Positions 11,854 to 24,004 of a DNA stretch of 64,000 nt are shown here, piece after piece. The DNA comes from Pogostemon cablin (taxonomy: Eukaryota; Streptophyta; Magnoliopsida; Lamiales; Lamiaceae). The notes under the pieces were generated by a model. That model did no database searches, was not told where the DNA came from, and worked only from the letters and a program-made list of their open reading frames with translations. The position numbers were made by a program, and so were the translations under genes. Where the stretch lies: positions 26,364,336 through 26,428,335 of the forward strand of contig CM042962.1 in the NCBI GenBank assembly GCA_023678885.1, given 5' to 3'. Position 1 is the stretch's first letter. Each line of letters opens with the position of its first letter.

Positions 11854-12012
11854 TGGAACTTCATCTGTAGCTAGTCGTGACTAAGAAATCACCGGTTTTG
11901 CTTGGTGGGCCGGAAATGCCCGACTTATAAATTTATCCGGTAAACTACTAGGAGCTCATGTAGCCCATGCCGGATTAATCATATTCTGGGCCGGAGCAAT
12001 GAACCTATTTGA
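11837..12012 (+). pseudogene. psbC: psbC 5' fragment (photosystem II CP43), plastid-derived
   Basis: As in plastids, psbC overlaps the psbD end. From GTG 11837 the frame gives ETLFNGT and then, after an in-frame TAA in place of the Gln of RDQE, FAWWAGNARLINLSGKLLG and AHAGLIIFWAGAMNLF. Plastid similarity ends at about 12012, where AT-rich nuclear sequence takes over. CP43 is an inner antenna protein of photosystem II in plastids; this copy is a dead fragment. Confidence 0.9.
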
Positions 12013-12087
12013 TTAATATCCGTGCACAAAAAAACAAACGTTAGAGTTAACGCAGAATGGAGTATATCTCATTAGGTTTTATTGGGT

Positions 12088-12202
12088 CGCCATATAATTA
12101 ATTATTAATATCATAATATCACGTGTTGTGATTGGGTAAGAATTTATAATTAATTATTAATATCATAATATCATGTATTGCGATTGGGTAAGAATTTTCT
12201 TA
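12088..12202. repeat. Tandem ~50-bp host repeat beside the Helitron
   Basis: Two copies of a unit containing ATTAATATCATAATATCA and GATTGGGTAAGAATTT lie left of the Helitron (at about 12098 and 12152). A third copy starts right after its 3' end (18040-18085). The right copy matches the second left copy best (both continue TTTTCTT). Confidence 0.8.
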
Positions 12203-12247
12203 TCTTTATATATATAAAAGCAGCAATTGTCCCACTTTTTTTCCCGC

Positions 12248-12557
12248 CTCTGTAACGTGTCCTAAATAAGGGATGGAATACCCTTAATAAATTAATAATA
12301 TTGCATTTAATGAATTAGTCAACCTTACCATATTATTATTATTATACAAAATATTTAATTGATTGAAAAATTTTGTGAATTCACTGATTTTTCACGTGCC
12401 CTCTCTAACGTGTCCTTAATAAGGGATGGAATACCCTTAATAAATTAATAACATTGCATTTAATGAATTAGTTAACCTTACCATATTATTATTATTATAC
12501 AAAATATTGAATTGATTGAAAAGATTTGTGAATTCACTAATTTTTCACGTCCCCTCT
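12248..12557. repeat. Tandem duplication, ~153-bp unit
   Basis: Copies 12248-12400 and 12401-12557 share the run TAACGTGTCC..AATAAGGGATGGAATACCC and (ATT)n. They lie near the left end of the Helitron. Confidence 0.85.
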
Positions 12558-12990
12558 CTCACATTATTGGAAATCCCAAAAAATCTTAACGTATTCTCTC
12601 TCTTCTCTGATTAGGGTAATTCATTCCACCCTGTTCTACCTTCTTCTTCCTTCATCTCTCTCATCTGTTGTTTTATCTCAGAAAATTTCTTCGTCTTCCT
12701 CTCTCTCATCATGGTTGTTGATTATTATAGTTAGTCTTCCTCCTTTGTTTTCAACTTTTTTTTGTGCGAATCTGTATTTTTTGGTGAAAGATCGGCACTA
12801 CAGCGAACCGACGATGGGCGACACCAGTTCCGGCGAGTTTTTTGGATTTTTAATGGCTGGCGAGTTTTTTGGATTTTTAACGGCGAATGGTGGCGTGGCT
12901 TCGGCAATGGAAAAAACACTAAATGTGTCAATTAGTAGGTGATTAGATCCTTTATGAGGGTTTAAGCATCTCCGAGAAGCTGGACCAAAA

Positions 12991-13332
12991 ATAAATAATT
13001 AAATATTGTTGTAGCACCACATGCACCACATTTAATTTAATGTATCATTTTTATTTAATGTCATATTCTAATAGAGATTTTTCCAGAAGGCTGATGAATA
13101 TTGTGTTGCAGGTAATAACGAGTATGAGCAATGTGATGAAGAGTCGGTTAGAAGAGATACGGTGATTTATAAAGATGTGTGTTAAAGCTTTCAATTTGTC
13201 AGGTATCTACGTAACATTTTACTGTTGTTGTGAAGATAAAGTTTTATGCATCTAAATTTTTTTTTCTTTTTTATAAATTTAACCATTTAAGTCATCTGTC
13301 ATTTTTGCAGTTCCCTTATACTTAAGTTTATG
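12991..13332. repeat. Helitron internal direct repeat, copy A
   Basis: 342 bp, nearly identical to 14928-15269. It includes an exon-like piece (CCAGAAGGCTGATGAATATT, then GTGTTGCAG and GTAATAACGAG). Confidence 0.85.
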
Positions 13333-14927
13333 ATTTTATTTGTTTTTTTTAGTGTAGAAAGATGACTATATTCATATTTATGAATTTGAAATATGGAATA
13401 TTTTTAGGTTGAATGTTTGATGCGTGAATTCTACAAATGGCTAAACTGGAGGCTCTGAACCGATTCTATATTAGTAGTATAATAATTTTATCAGAGTAGT
13501 TGTTTTGTTTCTATTGGTCTGCTGGAGATATGTTTTCACTTGAGTCATTTCTTTATTAGTTTAAGTATTTATCATGTATTAGTTTGAGTATTTGTTTCTA
13601 TTATTTAGGTATTTGATGAATATATGTATCATATTAGGTATTTATCATGCTCTTTTATCTAAGTGTTGCTGTAATGAATAATTAATTTTCTGTTTTGGCA
13701 TTTTTTTACCTTCATTTCATGTAATAAATGTGAATAATCTAATTCCTTAGTTTACCAGACATTCCTTTTACTCATGTTACTGGGGTTGAAGAAGGTGAAG
13801 ATGACTTGAGGAGTCACATTATGTCATCAAAATTTAAGTACGTTTAACAATTTCCATTTCATTGTCTTATTTGAATTGGAAGTATTGATTGACTATTTTT
13901 CTATTTATATTCTAAATTCTGTATTGTTAGAAAGATGAGCATATTCATATTTATGAATTTGAAGTATGGAATATTTTAGGTTGAATGTTTGATGTGTGAA
14001 TGTAAATGCTTATATCATAATTAGTGAATAAAAGAAGGGAAAGAGGGACATTTTAGTTTTAATTATAGAGTTATATAATAAATAATTACAACATTTTGTC
14101 ATGTCTTTGACATTTCAACCAGTGATTGATTTAAATGTTCAATACCCTACTGATTTGCAGATTGCTATAACTTACCGTGATGCCCGATGGAAGGCTGAGG
14201 TGAGCCAATAGTTATCTGGATGTAACTCAAACACAACAGCAGTAAAAATTTGGAGAGGTATGAATTTTTTGAAGCTATTGGTGAGGATTTTCTTTTCTTA
14301 TATTTTATCTAGGGTGTAATTGCTTATTTAGGTTTTGACTTAATGATCTCTTTATCTATATTATTTGTGTCTTTAAATTCTATTTTTTTTTTTATTAGAA
14401 AATTTTAAAAATCCCTTAGCCATGAATTGATTTTGTCTTCTTTGATTAATGTTGGTAGCTATTGGAGAAAGTTTCAACACAAGATTCAAATGGTATTTCT
14501 ATTATCCTACTCTTCTCTCTTTTGAGCCTTTTATTGTAAATAAAGTGTTAATAGCAATTTTTGATGTCATACCATAGGCAATAATTCTCCTGCTGCTAGA
14601 GATAAAGGCATTGATCCAATGTTAGGTATAATTCATCAATACTTTTCTTTGTTTAATTATTTTTTTAGGTTTTGACTTAATGATCCCCTTTATCTCTATT
14701 ATTGCATCTTTAAATCTATATCATTATCCTTTTATTGAAATTTTTTTAAAATTTCACAGGACGACCAGCGATCCTCCAGCGGCAATGGGTGAAGGTTGGC
14801 TCTATTCCCCTATTACAAATTAAGAGATTTTTTTGTTTTTATTTTTATTTTTATTTTTTACTTCTAACCTCTCCTCTGTAAGAGTAATATTGATTTTATT
14901 TTTTCAACAAAAAATAATAAGTAATAA

Positions 14928-15269
14928 ATAAATAATTAAATATTGTTGTAGCGCCACATGCACCACATTTAATTTAATGTATCATATTTATTTAATGTCA
15001 TATTCTTATAGAGGTTTTTCCAGAAGGCTGATGAATATTGTGTTGCAGGTAATAACGAGTATGAGCAATGTGATGAAGAATCAGTTAGAAGAGATACGGT
15101 GATCTATAAAGATGTGTGCTAAAGCTTTCAATTATCAGATATCTACGTAACATTTTACTGCTGTTGCGAAGATAAAGTTTTATGCATCTAAAATTTTATT
15201 TCTTTTTTATAAATTTAAACCATTTAAGTCATCTGTCATTTTTTCAGTTCCCTTATACTTAAGTTTATG
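14928..15269. repeat. Helitron internal direct repeat, copy B
   Basis: The second copy of the 342-bp module, about 1.94 kb downstream of copy A, with scattered substitutions. A separate smaller pair (about 13354-13431 and 13923-14000) lies between the two copies. Confidence 0.85.
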
Positions 15270-17848
15270 TTTTTTTAATAGTTTTGCATCTTAACTTGCC
15301 CGACAAAAAGAGTTCAATCTAAAGAGGCCCTCTTCTTATCTCAACGACCTCCTTCTATTGGGATTCTTGGTAAGTCGCCTATTCTTCCAAACTTCAGTTT
15401 CTAGAAAATATCAGTTTCATTTTAAATTACTGTCGCTTTCTCTTTTTAATATCTCACTAATGTAGATGGATTAAAGCAATAAAGCCTTTGAACGTAATGT
15501 ATTCTAACTGTATCATGTATTCATATCTACACTTCTTCCAAATATTTTTGTAATCATATCTAAACCAGTTTAACGTGTGGCACGTTGTGTTTTTATTTTT
15601 TTCTTAGCATGCTTTCGGGATTGAGTTGTGAGTGAGTTTTTAATTAATATTGTGGCTGCAATGTATTATTTTTTTTATGAGATATTTGTGCAGTTGATAG
15701 AATTTTTTTGTTTGGTTCTTTCTTTCCTATATCAATGTCTGCTATTGACACTCAAAATTGTTCATGTATTAGTGTGAGTTTTTGAATTAGTTGCATTCTC
15801 TCTCTCCCATCGAAGCTTTCGTTCAGGTAATCTTTTCTTTTACTTGGTTGCACTCTTTAACTTCATAGGAGAAATACATTGTGTACTTTATTTTTAATTG
15901 GTCTGATCCGCCAACTTTCCTCTTCCTGAATTTGAATAACCTAAATAATTTATTTTTGAAAAGGAATACAGCTATAGATAAATCCATATTGGGTAGAGCC
16001 AGCCTGTCATAGAAAAATTCAGGGAACTAACCTTTCAACAGGTCTGATTCTTTATATAGTTAACTTTTTTCCTTTCCGCTCCATGCCCCACATTATTTGG
16101 ATCTTCATTTCTGACTCACGTATTGTTTATACTCAAAGACATGCTCAATATTCAAGCTGCTAATTGTGGGATGTGCTGAATTGGACGGATCTTTTAAAAT
16201 TAATGAAATGAGCAAAAAATAGACTTCGGCAGTTTGCTGTGTTCAGCATTATCTTAGATAAGAATTTCATGACAAGTATGGTCTCACATTATATTAGTTA
16301 TGATTTTCGTGATGTGGGATTGACTTTTAAAAATATGATACATGTAGATATTGAGGAAGTAAATGCTTTTTATATGGTTTTTAAAAGGATGTCTTAACTT
16401 CTACCTATGTGGTGTTGCTGGAACCTTCTATGAAATTGAAACAATGTTTGCACTCTTAAAATGATAATTTTCTTTTGGTATTAAGTAAGTGAGTATAGCT
16501 TTACATAATGGGTAGTTTATGAGAAGTATACATACTCTCCATCCTACTTACTCCCACCCTCAGTCATTCTAACCAGAGAGTGAATGACTAAAACCTAACC
16601 ATATTACCTTAATATCACTTATATGTGAGAAGCAAGGAAGATGAAATTGGCTGAATAATCGATTTGAGATTAAAAAAATTTATTGATTTATAACTGATTT
16701 GAAGTGTGGAGTTTTTCTGAAAATTGTATAACAAATCTAGCTATCATTTGATTTAATTTTGTTATATTTTTTCCTTTTTTTATTGAATCAATGTGTCTGT
16801 CTCAATTTATATTTTTTCTCTCTCTCTCTCTCTTTTTACTTTGCTTAATGAGTTTATGTTTGTGGTAGCTTAATAAGCCTTCAGTTGCATGATTGTTTGT
16901 CCTTCAAGGCTCAACCTATGTGAAATAGTCACTCCATAAATGAGCTAACAATTTTTAATATATACCGGCTGAGATTTGTAGTGGAGACGATGTAATGATT
17001 TTGGATTTCATGGTGGCTGCAGTGGCATACTTAGTGGTTGAGGCAGTGGTTTCTCGGGTGGTTATTGTTACTCAAATCAGAGGTATCTTTTGCAACTTAA
17101 AAATTTTCATTTCCTTAATGTCCAATTTACCATTTCTTAAAGTTCTGGTGCATGTGAATGTCTGTGAATGAATTTATGTGGTTCAAATTGTTTGGTGTTC
17201 ATTTAGTATGAAAGAGGTGGTTCAAGAAGCTTCTCGCTGGAAATTTTTTCTACTCTCTTGGGAAGTGTCATGGCATGGTAGAAGAATGGGTATATGTGAT
17301 TATAATAGATGGTGATAGGCGAATATAATGGCATGCATTCGATCCCACCTATCAACTGTGTCACCCTCTTCCACCTGTTTCAGTGGAGTATAGAGGACCT
17401 CTTGGATTTGGGTGCGCCGTCCTCAGTTGGTTGTCACATGTACTTATTTGGTGGTAAAGATCCCCTGAAGTGATTTATGAGACGAGTTATCTTTTACAGT
17501 GCTCGGACAAATAAATAGCACAGGGCACCAGACATACATTGTAGACGACATTTCTTTGGTTCATTTGTCATTAACAACTGTCTATATGTCGTTGGTAGAG
17601 AATGTAAAGGGATTCAAAGAACACTGTGTGGGGGTAGTTATATTAATAGGGTATATGGGTCCAATATTTTAGTTGTATTAATGTATTAGTTATGTGTGTG
17701 GGTCTCATATATTTAAAAAGGAAAATCAAAAAATGAAATCCTTACAGACGGGCTGAGAGAGTACATATCACAACTTAAAGTTCCAAATAACAGATCAAGT
17801 ATAACTCTAAAAATTTAAATAAAATACAAAGTGTCGTGATAATATAAT

Positions 17849-17865
17849 CCCGTGCATTGCACGGG
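17849..17865 (+). repeat. Helitron-type subterminal hairpin
   Basis: CCCGTGC-ATT-GCACGGG is a perfect 7-bp stem with a 3-base loop. It resembles a Helitron 3' terminal hairpin but has no CTRR soon after. Confidence 0.75.
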
Positions 17866-18038
17866 TAAAAAAATCCTTAATTTTTTATAATATATATAGT
17901 AATGCAATGCAACAAAATTTTTTAAATTTTAAAAAAATACAAAGATAATTGTAATAACGTCTTCCCGTGCAACTATAATACATACATTATATTTAAAAAA
18001 AAATAGCTCCTCGTGCAACGCACGGGTTCGGTAGCTAG

Positions 18039-18635
18039 TTAATATCATAATATCATGTGTTGCGATTGGGTAAGAATTTTCTTGGTAAATGAGTTTCTTT
18101 GGTTTTGATCATATCAAAATTAGTCAGAATTTTAAAAAAGAGTTTTTAGGATAATTATAACATGGATTTCCTTAGTTTTGATCATATCAAAATTAGTCAA
18201 AAATTTAAAAAGAGTTTTTAGAATAATTATAACATGATTTTATATAGATTTTGTATATTAGTGTATTTTTTGAAGTCAATGTGTTGTATAATAATATTAA
18301 TTAATATATATTTTATACATGCTAATTAATGTTCCTTAAATATGAAAAACATACTGTAATTTGTTTTCTCAAATTCTTTCTAATTAAAGAGTTTTTTCAA
18401 ATTTTGAGGAGAGACGGAGAGAGTATTAAAGTAGACTGAAGAAATGCATATTGGATTTTCTTTATTATTCACAACTTTATATGATTGACACTCACCCAAA
18501 AATCCAACTATTATACATAAAGGTGTGATGCTGAAGATGATGTATGTCTGAATCCAAAAAATATATAGGAAAAATAGATATTAACATTTTAATTTTAGAG
18601 AACAGATGTCATTCTATATAAATGGATGCATAAAG
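18039..18635. other. AT-rich intergenic sequence
   Basis: It starts with the third copy of the ~50-bp host repeat. It also has a duplicated stretch (tttggttttgatcatatcaaaattagtca at about 18100 and again at about 18173). No gene is visible. Confidence 0.6.
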
Positions 18636-19615
18636 CAATTATTTCAAAATCGGACCAGCCGGTTCGACCGGGAATCGGAGCCGGTCCGAAAGTCCCCTAA
18701 AAATCACTTTTAAGGTCAAACCGGGAAAAACCGGGTTGAACTGGCTCAAACCGGAATAACCGACTGAACCGGTCAAATCGGTAACCGGCGGTTCCTTTTT
18801 TTTTAATTTTTATGTTTATTTTTTAAAATTTTTACTTTGAAACTTGAATCATCGACTAATTTAAGAGCCAACAATTCCAACAATACAAGTGTAAAGAAAT
18901 GGAAGTATTGATCTTTATATGTGATCTAATACCCCTTATCTTCAATAAGAAATCAATGTGGGATGAGAAAAAAAAGAGGAATCATTAGTCTTTATATAGA
19001 GTTTCAATGCTCTCTCTTTCCAATAATTAACCAATGTGGGATATTGATTAAGATGAGAAGAATTTTATTAAACAAAATATTTACTACATGTAATTTAGTA
19101 CTAACTAATTATTTGTTTAAATTTGAAATAAATAAATTTATTTGCTTTGTATACAAAAAAAATAAATAATTTTTTTAATAAATGTTGATTAAAATTAGAA
19201 TTAATTATTTTCTTTTTATATTAGAATGAACCATTTTAATTTTATTTTTATTTCAATTTCAATATTCATAATTAATTTTTTTGATCCATTATTTTTAATA
19301 AATGTATATTCACTTATAAATTAATATGTTAATATAAAATTATCTATAAATAATAAATTATTAAGTTATATAAAAATATTAAATCATATATAAAATAATA
19401 AAATATTAAATAATATATAAAATAATTAAATATTATTAAAAATAGTGAATTTCCGATTTTTCCGGTTGAACCGCCGGTCCAACCGATCCGACCGGTCCGA
19501 CCGTGAATCGTTTCCGATTTTTCCGGTTGAACCGCCGGTCCAACCGATCCGACCGGTCCGATCGTAAATCGTTGGGCTCTCCGGTTTGACCTCCGGCTCG
19601 GCTATAAAAACACTG
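18636..19615. mobile_element. AACCGG-rich hAT-type DNA element
   Basis: An 8-bp TSD GCATAAAG lies at 18628-18635 and 19616-19623. Left end CAATTATTTCAAAATCGG; right end reverse-complemented CAGTGTTTTTATAGCCG. The subterminal regions are full of CCGGTTCAACCGG-like palindromes and the middle is AT-rich. A 61-bp unit is tandemly repeated near the right end (starts 19451 and 19512). An 8-bp TSD with CA-type ends suggests a non-autonomous hAT. It ends 298 bp before the MTERF9 start codon, so it may touch that promoter. Confidence 0.75.
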
Positions 19616-19913
19616 GCATAAAGCAAGCGACATGTGAGATTTGTTAGAAAACAAATCAATACTTAGATTTTCATAATTATATTTTTGTAAATTAAAAAAT
19701 GGAGAGGCTGTAAATAAAATTGGAAAAACCAAGAATTAATGAGAAAACCGAGTGGTGGAGAACGTAATGGGGGAGCAGAGAAACAGAACAAGATAAGGTT
19801 CCCAACTGTACGGTCGTAGGCCTTCCGATGATATTTCTCCGACTCTTAAATCTCTCTTTTAGGGTTTTAGAGCATACTTGCGGCATATTCTCTCTCTCTC
19901 TCTCACTATATCA

Positions 19914-22317
19914 ATGTCTGTTTTCTCTCTCTCCTCTGCTTCATACCCCTCCAACTCCCACGCTTCCTCCCCTCTCAACTTCGCCTCCAACCCTGTCACA
20001 ATCAACTGCAGGCGTTGCTTCAGTAGAACTCGAGTTTCATCCTCGCATTCCAATCACACCATTTTGAAGTTGAACCGCCGCACCAGATACGGCCAACCAC
20101 TCTCGCCTTACGACGCCGACGATGACGATGACGGTGGCGGTGGCGGTGGTGGTGGCGGTTCTCATGAACTCGATGAAACAGACCACGACCGGTTTTCTGA
20201 CGTATGTTTTTAGAATTCCGTCACTTGTATTTTATCATGATTCTACTATTGGACTGAATTTGTACATAGATGTCAAAACTAAGAGTTCTCTTATAGCGTT
20301 TAATTGAGCTTCGCATCATCTGGCTATACATTCGGTTCACAGCTCCGTCCTTTACAGATGCTTTCTCTAGATTCTACGGATTTAGAAAGAATTGTATGAA
20401 AGGCAGCTGAATTTTGGGTAGGATAGTTATAACTGAGGGCAATATTTATACTGTAGATGCATTCTTTAAGTACTTCTGGCTATCACGGTCAAAAATCCCA
20501 TCAAAGTTTCTTGTGTTGCCCCAAGTGCCTCAGTATGTTGACATTTGATGATCTGTAGTGTTGTTATTTTGATGCTAGGTGATGTAAAGTAGATAGGATG
20601 TCACAGGAATGTGCTAACCTATGGTTTTGTAGGGTACCCTCCACCCGTGAAGTTCTGTATGGGTACTTCTTGAAGGAAATTTTTTCATATATGATTTATT
20701 ATCTATTCTGTTGCCATTTGTAAACATGTTCATCTACTAGAGCTTATTCTTTAGGGTTTAATTGCTGTTGATATGTACCAGGATGAATTTGGAGGTGTTA
20801 AGATTTCTGAGGCTGATAGACAGAGGTTAAAGTTAAAAAATGCAGCTAGCAAGGGAAAAGGTACTATCAGTAACTAGTAAAAAGATCAAATCCGTCAATT
20901 TAAGCAAAATTTTTTTTAATAAACAGGTAGCACCAGGCAGGGAGGGAAAGGTTGGGATTTCCAATCATCAAGCCCTGCCCGTAAGCTTGAAGTTAGTCAT
21001 AGTAAATCCATTGTAAAGAATGTGAAACATATGAAAAGGATGGACCGGGATAGTTCTTGTGCTTCTAATAAAGTAAGCAGTACTGCTTCTTCAAGCTTGA
21101 TTTCCAAGAAGAAGGTATGTGCCACTGTAGCTAGATAATACATATCACTTTCATATTGTGCCTGATGAACCATGCCTTTGGAATATTTCAGGAAGGACAA
21201 AGCTCTTCTAGGAGTAGATTTTGTCATTTGTTGGAAGAGTTAGACTTGGACGAAAGATATTTCCCACTTCTTGATTACTTGAGCACTTTTGGACTCAAGG
21301 ATACTCACTTCGTTCAGATGTATGAGAGGCATATGCCATCCCTTCAGATTAATGTTGAATCAGCAGAAGAAAGATTGGAGTATTTATTAAGTGTTGGTGT
21401 GAAGCATAGAGATATCCGAAAAATAATTTTGCGGCAGCCTCAAATTTTAGAGTACACAGTGGAAAACAATCTTAAATCCCATGTTGCTTTTCTAGGTAGC
21501 CTGGGCATTCCAGATTCCAGAATAGGGCAAATAATTACTGCTACTCCCTCATTATTCTCTTACAGTGTTGAAAATTCCTTGAAACCGACAATTAAGTATT
21601 TGCTGGATGAGATAGGAATCCAGGAGAAAGATATAAGTAAGGTTGTGCAGTTAAGTCCTCAAATTTTGGTTCAGCGAATAGATAAGTCCTGGAACACTCG
21701 TCTCAGTTTTCTAATGAAAGAATTGGATGCCCCTAGACAAAGTATTGTCAAGATGGTCACGAAACATCCTCAAATCCTTCATTATAGCATTGAAGATGGC
21801 TTGCTCACTAGAATCAATTTCTTGAGAAGTATTGGGATGCAAAATTCGGACATCCTGAAAGTGTTAACTAGCCTTACACAGGTTTTTTGCTTCCCTTGTG
21901 TAGTTGATATTGCATGTCAGCATGTGCCATGAGCATACTTTTCATTTGCTGTATATTTCTACTGAAATTCGATTGATATAGAACTGAAGTTAACAATTGC
22001 AGGTATTCTCACTTTCATTGGAGGGAAATTTGAAGCCTAAGTATATGTACTTGATCAATGAACTTCGAAATGAGGTTCATTCTCTGACTAAGTATCCGAT
22101 GTACCTAAGCTTATCTTTAGATCAAAGGATCAGACCCCGGCATCGATTCTTAGTCTCATTGAAGAAAGCTCCCAAAGGACCATTCCCTTTGAGTTCATTA
22201 GTGCCAACTGATGAAAGTTTTTGCCAGCAATGGGCAGGAACTAGCTTAGATAAATATCTAGATTTTCGCCAGAGCTTACTGCTCAAAGACTTAGCGAAGA
22301 AATATGAAAAACAGTGA
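19914..22317 (+). CDS. MTERF9: Plastid mTERF protein, MTERF9-like
   Basis: mTERF proteins bind nucleic acid in organelles; Arabidopsis mTERF9 acts in chloroplast gene expression and ribosome assembly. Exons: 19914-20201, 20782-20860, 20927-21114, 21192-21881, 22003-22317. All introns are GT-AG and the joined frame is open for 519 aa. The N-terminus is rich in Ser/Pro with few acidic residues, as in a plastid transit peptide, followed by an Asp5-Gly9 run (about residues 67-82). mTERF helical repeats run from about residue 244 to 450, including RLEYLLSVGVKHRDIRKI, TATPSLFSYSVENSLKPTI and VVQLSPQILVQR. The C-terminus (HRFLVSLKKAPKGPFPLSS, DESFCQQWAGTS) matches what I recall of the mTERF9 branch. 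ATG 19914 is the first Met in frame; the frame is open upstream only to a TTG. MTERF9 is a strong guess; mTERF family is certain. Confidence 0.85.
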
Positions 22318-23540
22318 CATGAGTTCACTTACCCTCCTTTTAACCTATTGACGGTGAAGATCAAATGTGTAACTGACTACAGGGATGCATTAATGATCGC
22401 ATGGAGAATCATCTATTCATAGTAAAGCTTCTTGTTGCCTTTGTTCATATTGTTATCTTTCAATTTCCTTAGGACGCTGATGAATGAACATCTATATAGG
22501 ATTTTCTAATTCTATAATGTCTTTCAGGCAATGTCCCAGTTTCTTTTTGAAGCTGGATAATTAATTTGGTGGAGTTTGCAAGGTACTAACTGCTATGTCT
22601 CCATAATTCAAGGTAACATTTAGTTATAGCTTAACCAGATGTTTGCTTTGTGTTATTTTGATTTGAAGCTAAAGGTCAACTTTATTAAATATTGTCATAT
22701 TGTCACTGATGATTTCTATTTCATTTTGATGGACTCATAACTGCTAATGCTATGTGCTTATTTAAAAAGTTTGCATTTGTCAATCATATAACTTTTTGAA
22801 TGCGACTATTAACTTAAAATAAGTGATAGACTGTAGTTATTGCTTAGTTTGCCAATTCTGGAACATTCCAGTTGAGCAAAATTGGTAGTGAAAGAACATA
22901 AACTCATCTGGGGAGAACTAGTGAGACTTTAAGCTAAAAAATTACAATAAATTAAATTCAATTTGTATTTCAAAAGTGTCGATATAGATGCGGATGCTTG
23001 CTTGTACACTGAAATATTAAAGCACTGCACATGGTTGAACTAATTTAGATGTATATGTTAGAATTTCTTATACCATCAAGTGTTTTGTTTCAAGCAGTTT
23101 TGATTATTATTGTGATTGACAAATTTGTTGTCACTATCGATTCAAACACAGGGGTCCAGAAAAGAGGAAATATGATACGACCCAACCCATTGTCTTAAGC
23201 CCTTCTTCGACGAAAGCCCAATCCATTATAGCTAACTCATCCTCAGCATCAGAAGCCCAACAACTGCTAACTCAATCACACATTGACAAAGAGTATAACC
23301 TTTTGAAGAAGCCGCCCCAGCTGGTCTGATGAAAGAATGTACACTACAACAAATAGAACTCATCAGGAAATGTTTTACATGATATTTGTCAGCTAGTGAA
23401 TAGCGATATGAATAGGATATTTTGGAATTGGATAGCTAGATTGGTAGTTGAAATTTTGTTTTTCTTCTCATCTATTTCTTCATTTCTGTAGGTTGAGCTT
23501 TCTTCTATAATTTCAATTCAATCAAAATTTTGTTATCTAT
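22318..23540 (+). other. 3' flank of MTERF9
   Basis: Probable 3' UTR and intergenic DNA. Short transcript-like pieces (for example around 22470-22600) hint at a spliced 3' UTR, but I cannot prove it. No other ORF or element is evident. Confidence 0.45.
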
Positions 23541-23746
23541 AGTTCTCTTGAATCATACTTTAATGTATCATTATCTTATTTTGGTAAATCATACTTTAAT
23601 TATTCAATAATCATACTTTACATATATAATAAACATAATTTTATAGTTCTCTTGAATCATACTTTAATGTATCATTATCTTATTTTGGTAAATCATACTT
23701 TAATTATTCAATAATCATACTTTACATATATAATAATCATAATTTG
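23541..23746. repeat. Tandem duplication, 103-bp unit
   Basis: Copies 23541-23643 and 23644-23746 are almost identical (AGTTCTCTTGAATCATACTT start). Confidence 0.9.
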
Positions 23747-23775
23747 ATAATGAGCCGACTTATTTCATAAAGTAC

Positions 23776-24004
23776 TACTCTCTTTGTCTCATTTAAAGAG
23801 TCTATTTTTTTCATTTTGGGTGTCCCACCAAAGAGTCTCATTTCCCTTTTTACACACATGGGACCTACACACATTCACTAATGCAATTAAAGTTTGGGGT
23901 CCACATTCCCACAAATACAACAACTCACTACACATTAAATAATAATACTCCTTAATCCATGTGCAAAAAACAAAAACTACCCGTTGAGTGGGATGGAGGG
24001 AGTA
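23776..24004. mobile_element. Stowaway-type MITE
   Basis: Bounded by TA at both ends. Ends read TACTCTCTTTGTCTCATTT and, reverse-complemented, TACTCCCTCCATCCCACTC. This is the Tc1/mariner Stowaway TIR (CTCCCTCCGTCCC-like). No coding capacity. Confidence 0.85.

Larger units (their letters stand above)
12203..18038 (+). mobile_element. Probable non-autonomous Helitron
   Basis: The left end TCTTTATATATATAAAAG follows an A. The right end is ...GGTAGCTAG followed by T, fitting 5'-TC, 3'-CTRR and insertion between A and T. A CGTGC-AAC-GCACG hairpin sits about a dozen bases before the CTAG, as in plant Helitrons whose termini read CGTGCAACGCACGGG. Related hairpins occur at 17849-17865 (perfect 7-bp stem) and, partly, near 17965. 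The 5.8-kb body has no Rep/helicase motif, but it has duplicated modules and exon-like bits (for example 14161-14200 between a TTTGCAG acceptor and a GTGAGCC donor) that may be captured gene pieces. I could not identify the source gene. Confidence 0.65.

Noticed and set aside
19426..19732. Arg/Asp-rich ORFs (RSDRSDRLDRR)
   Set aside because: They are the 61-bp tandem repeat of the hAT element, not a protein.
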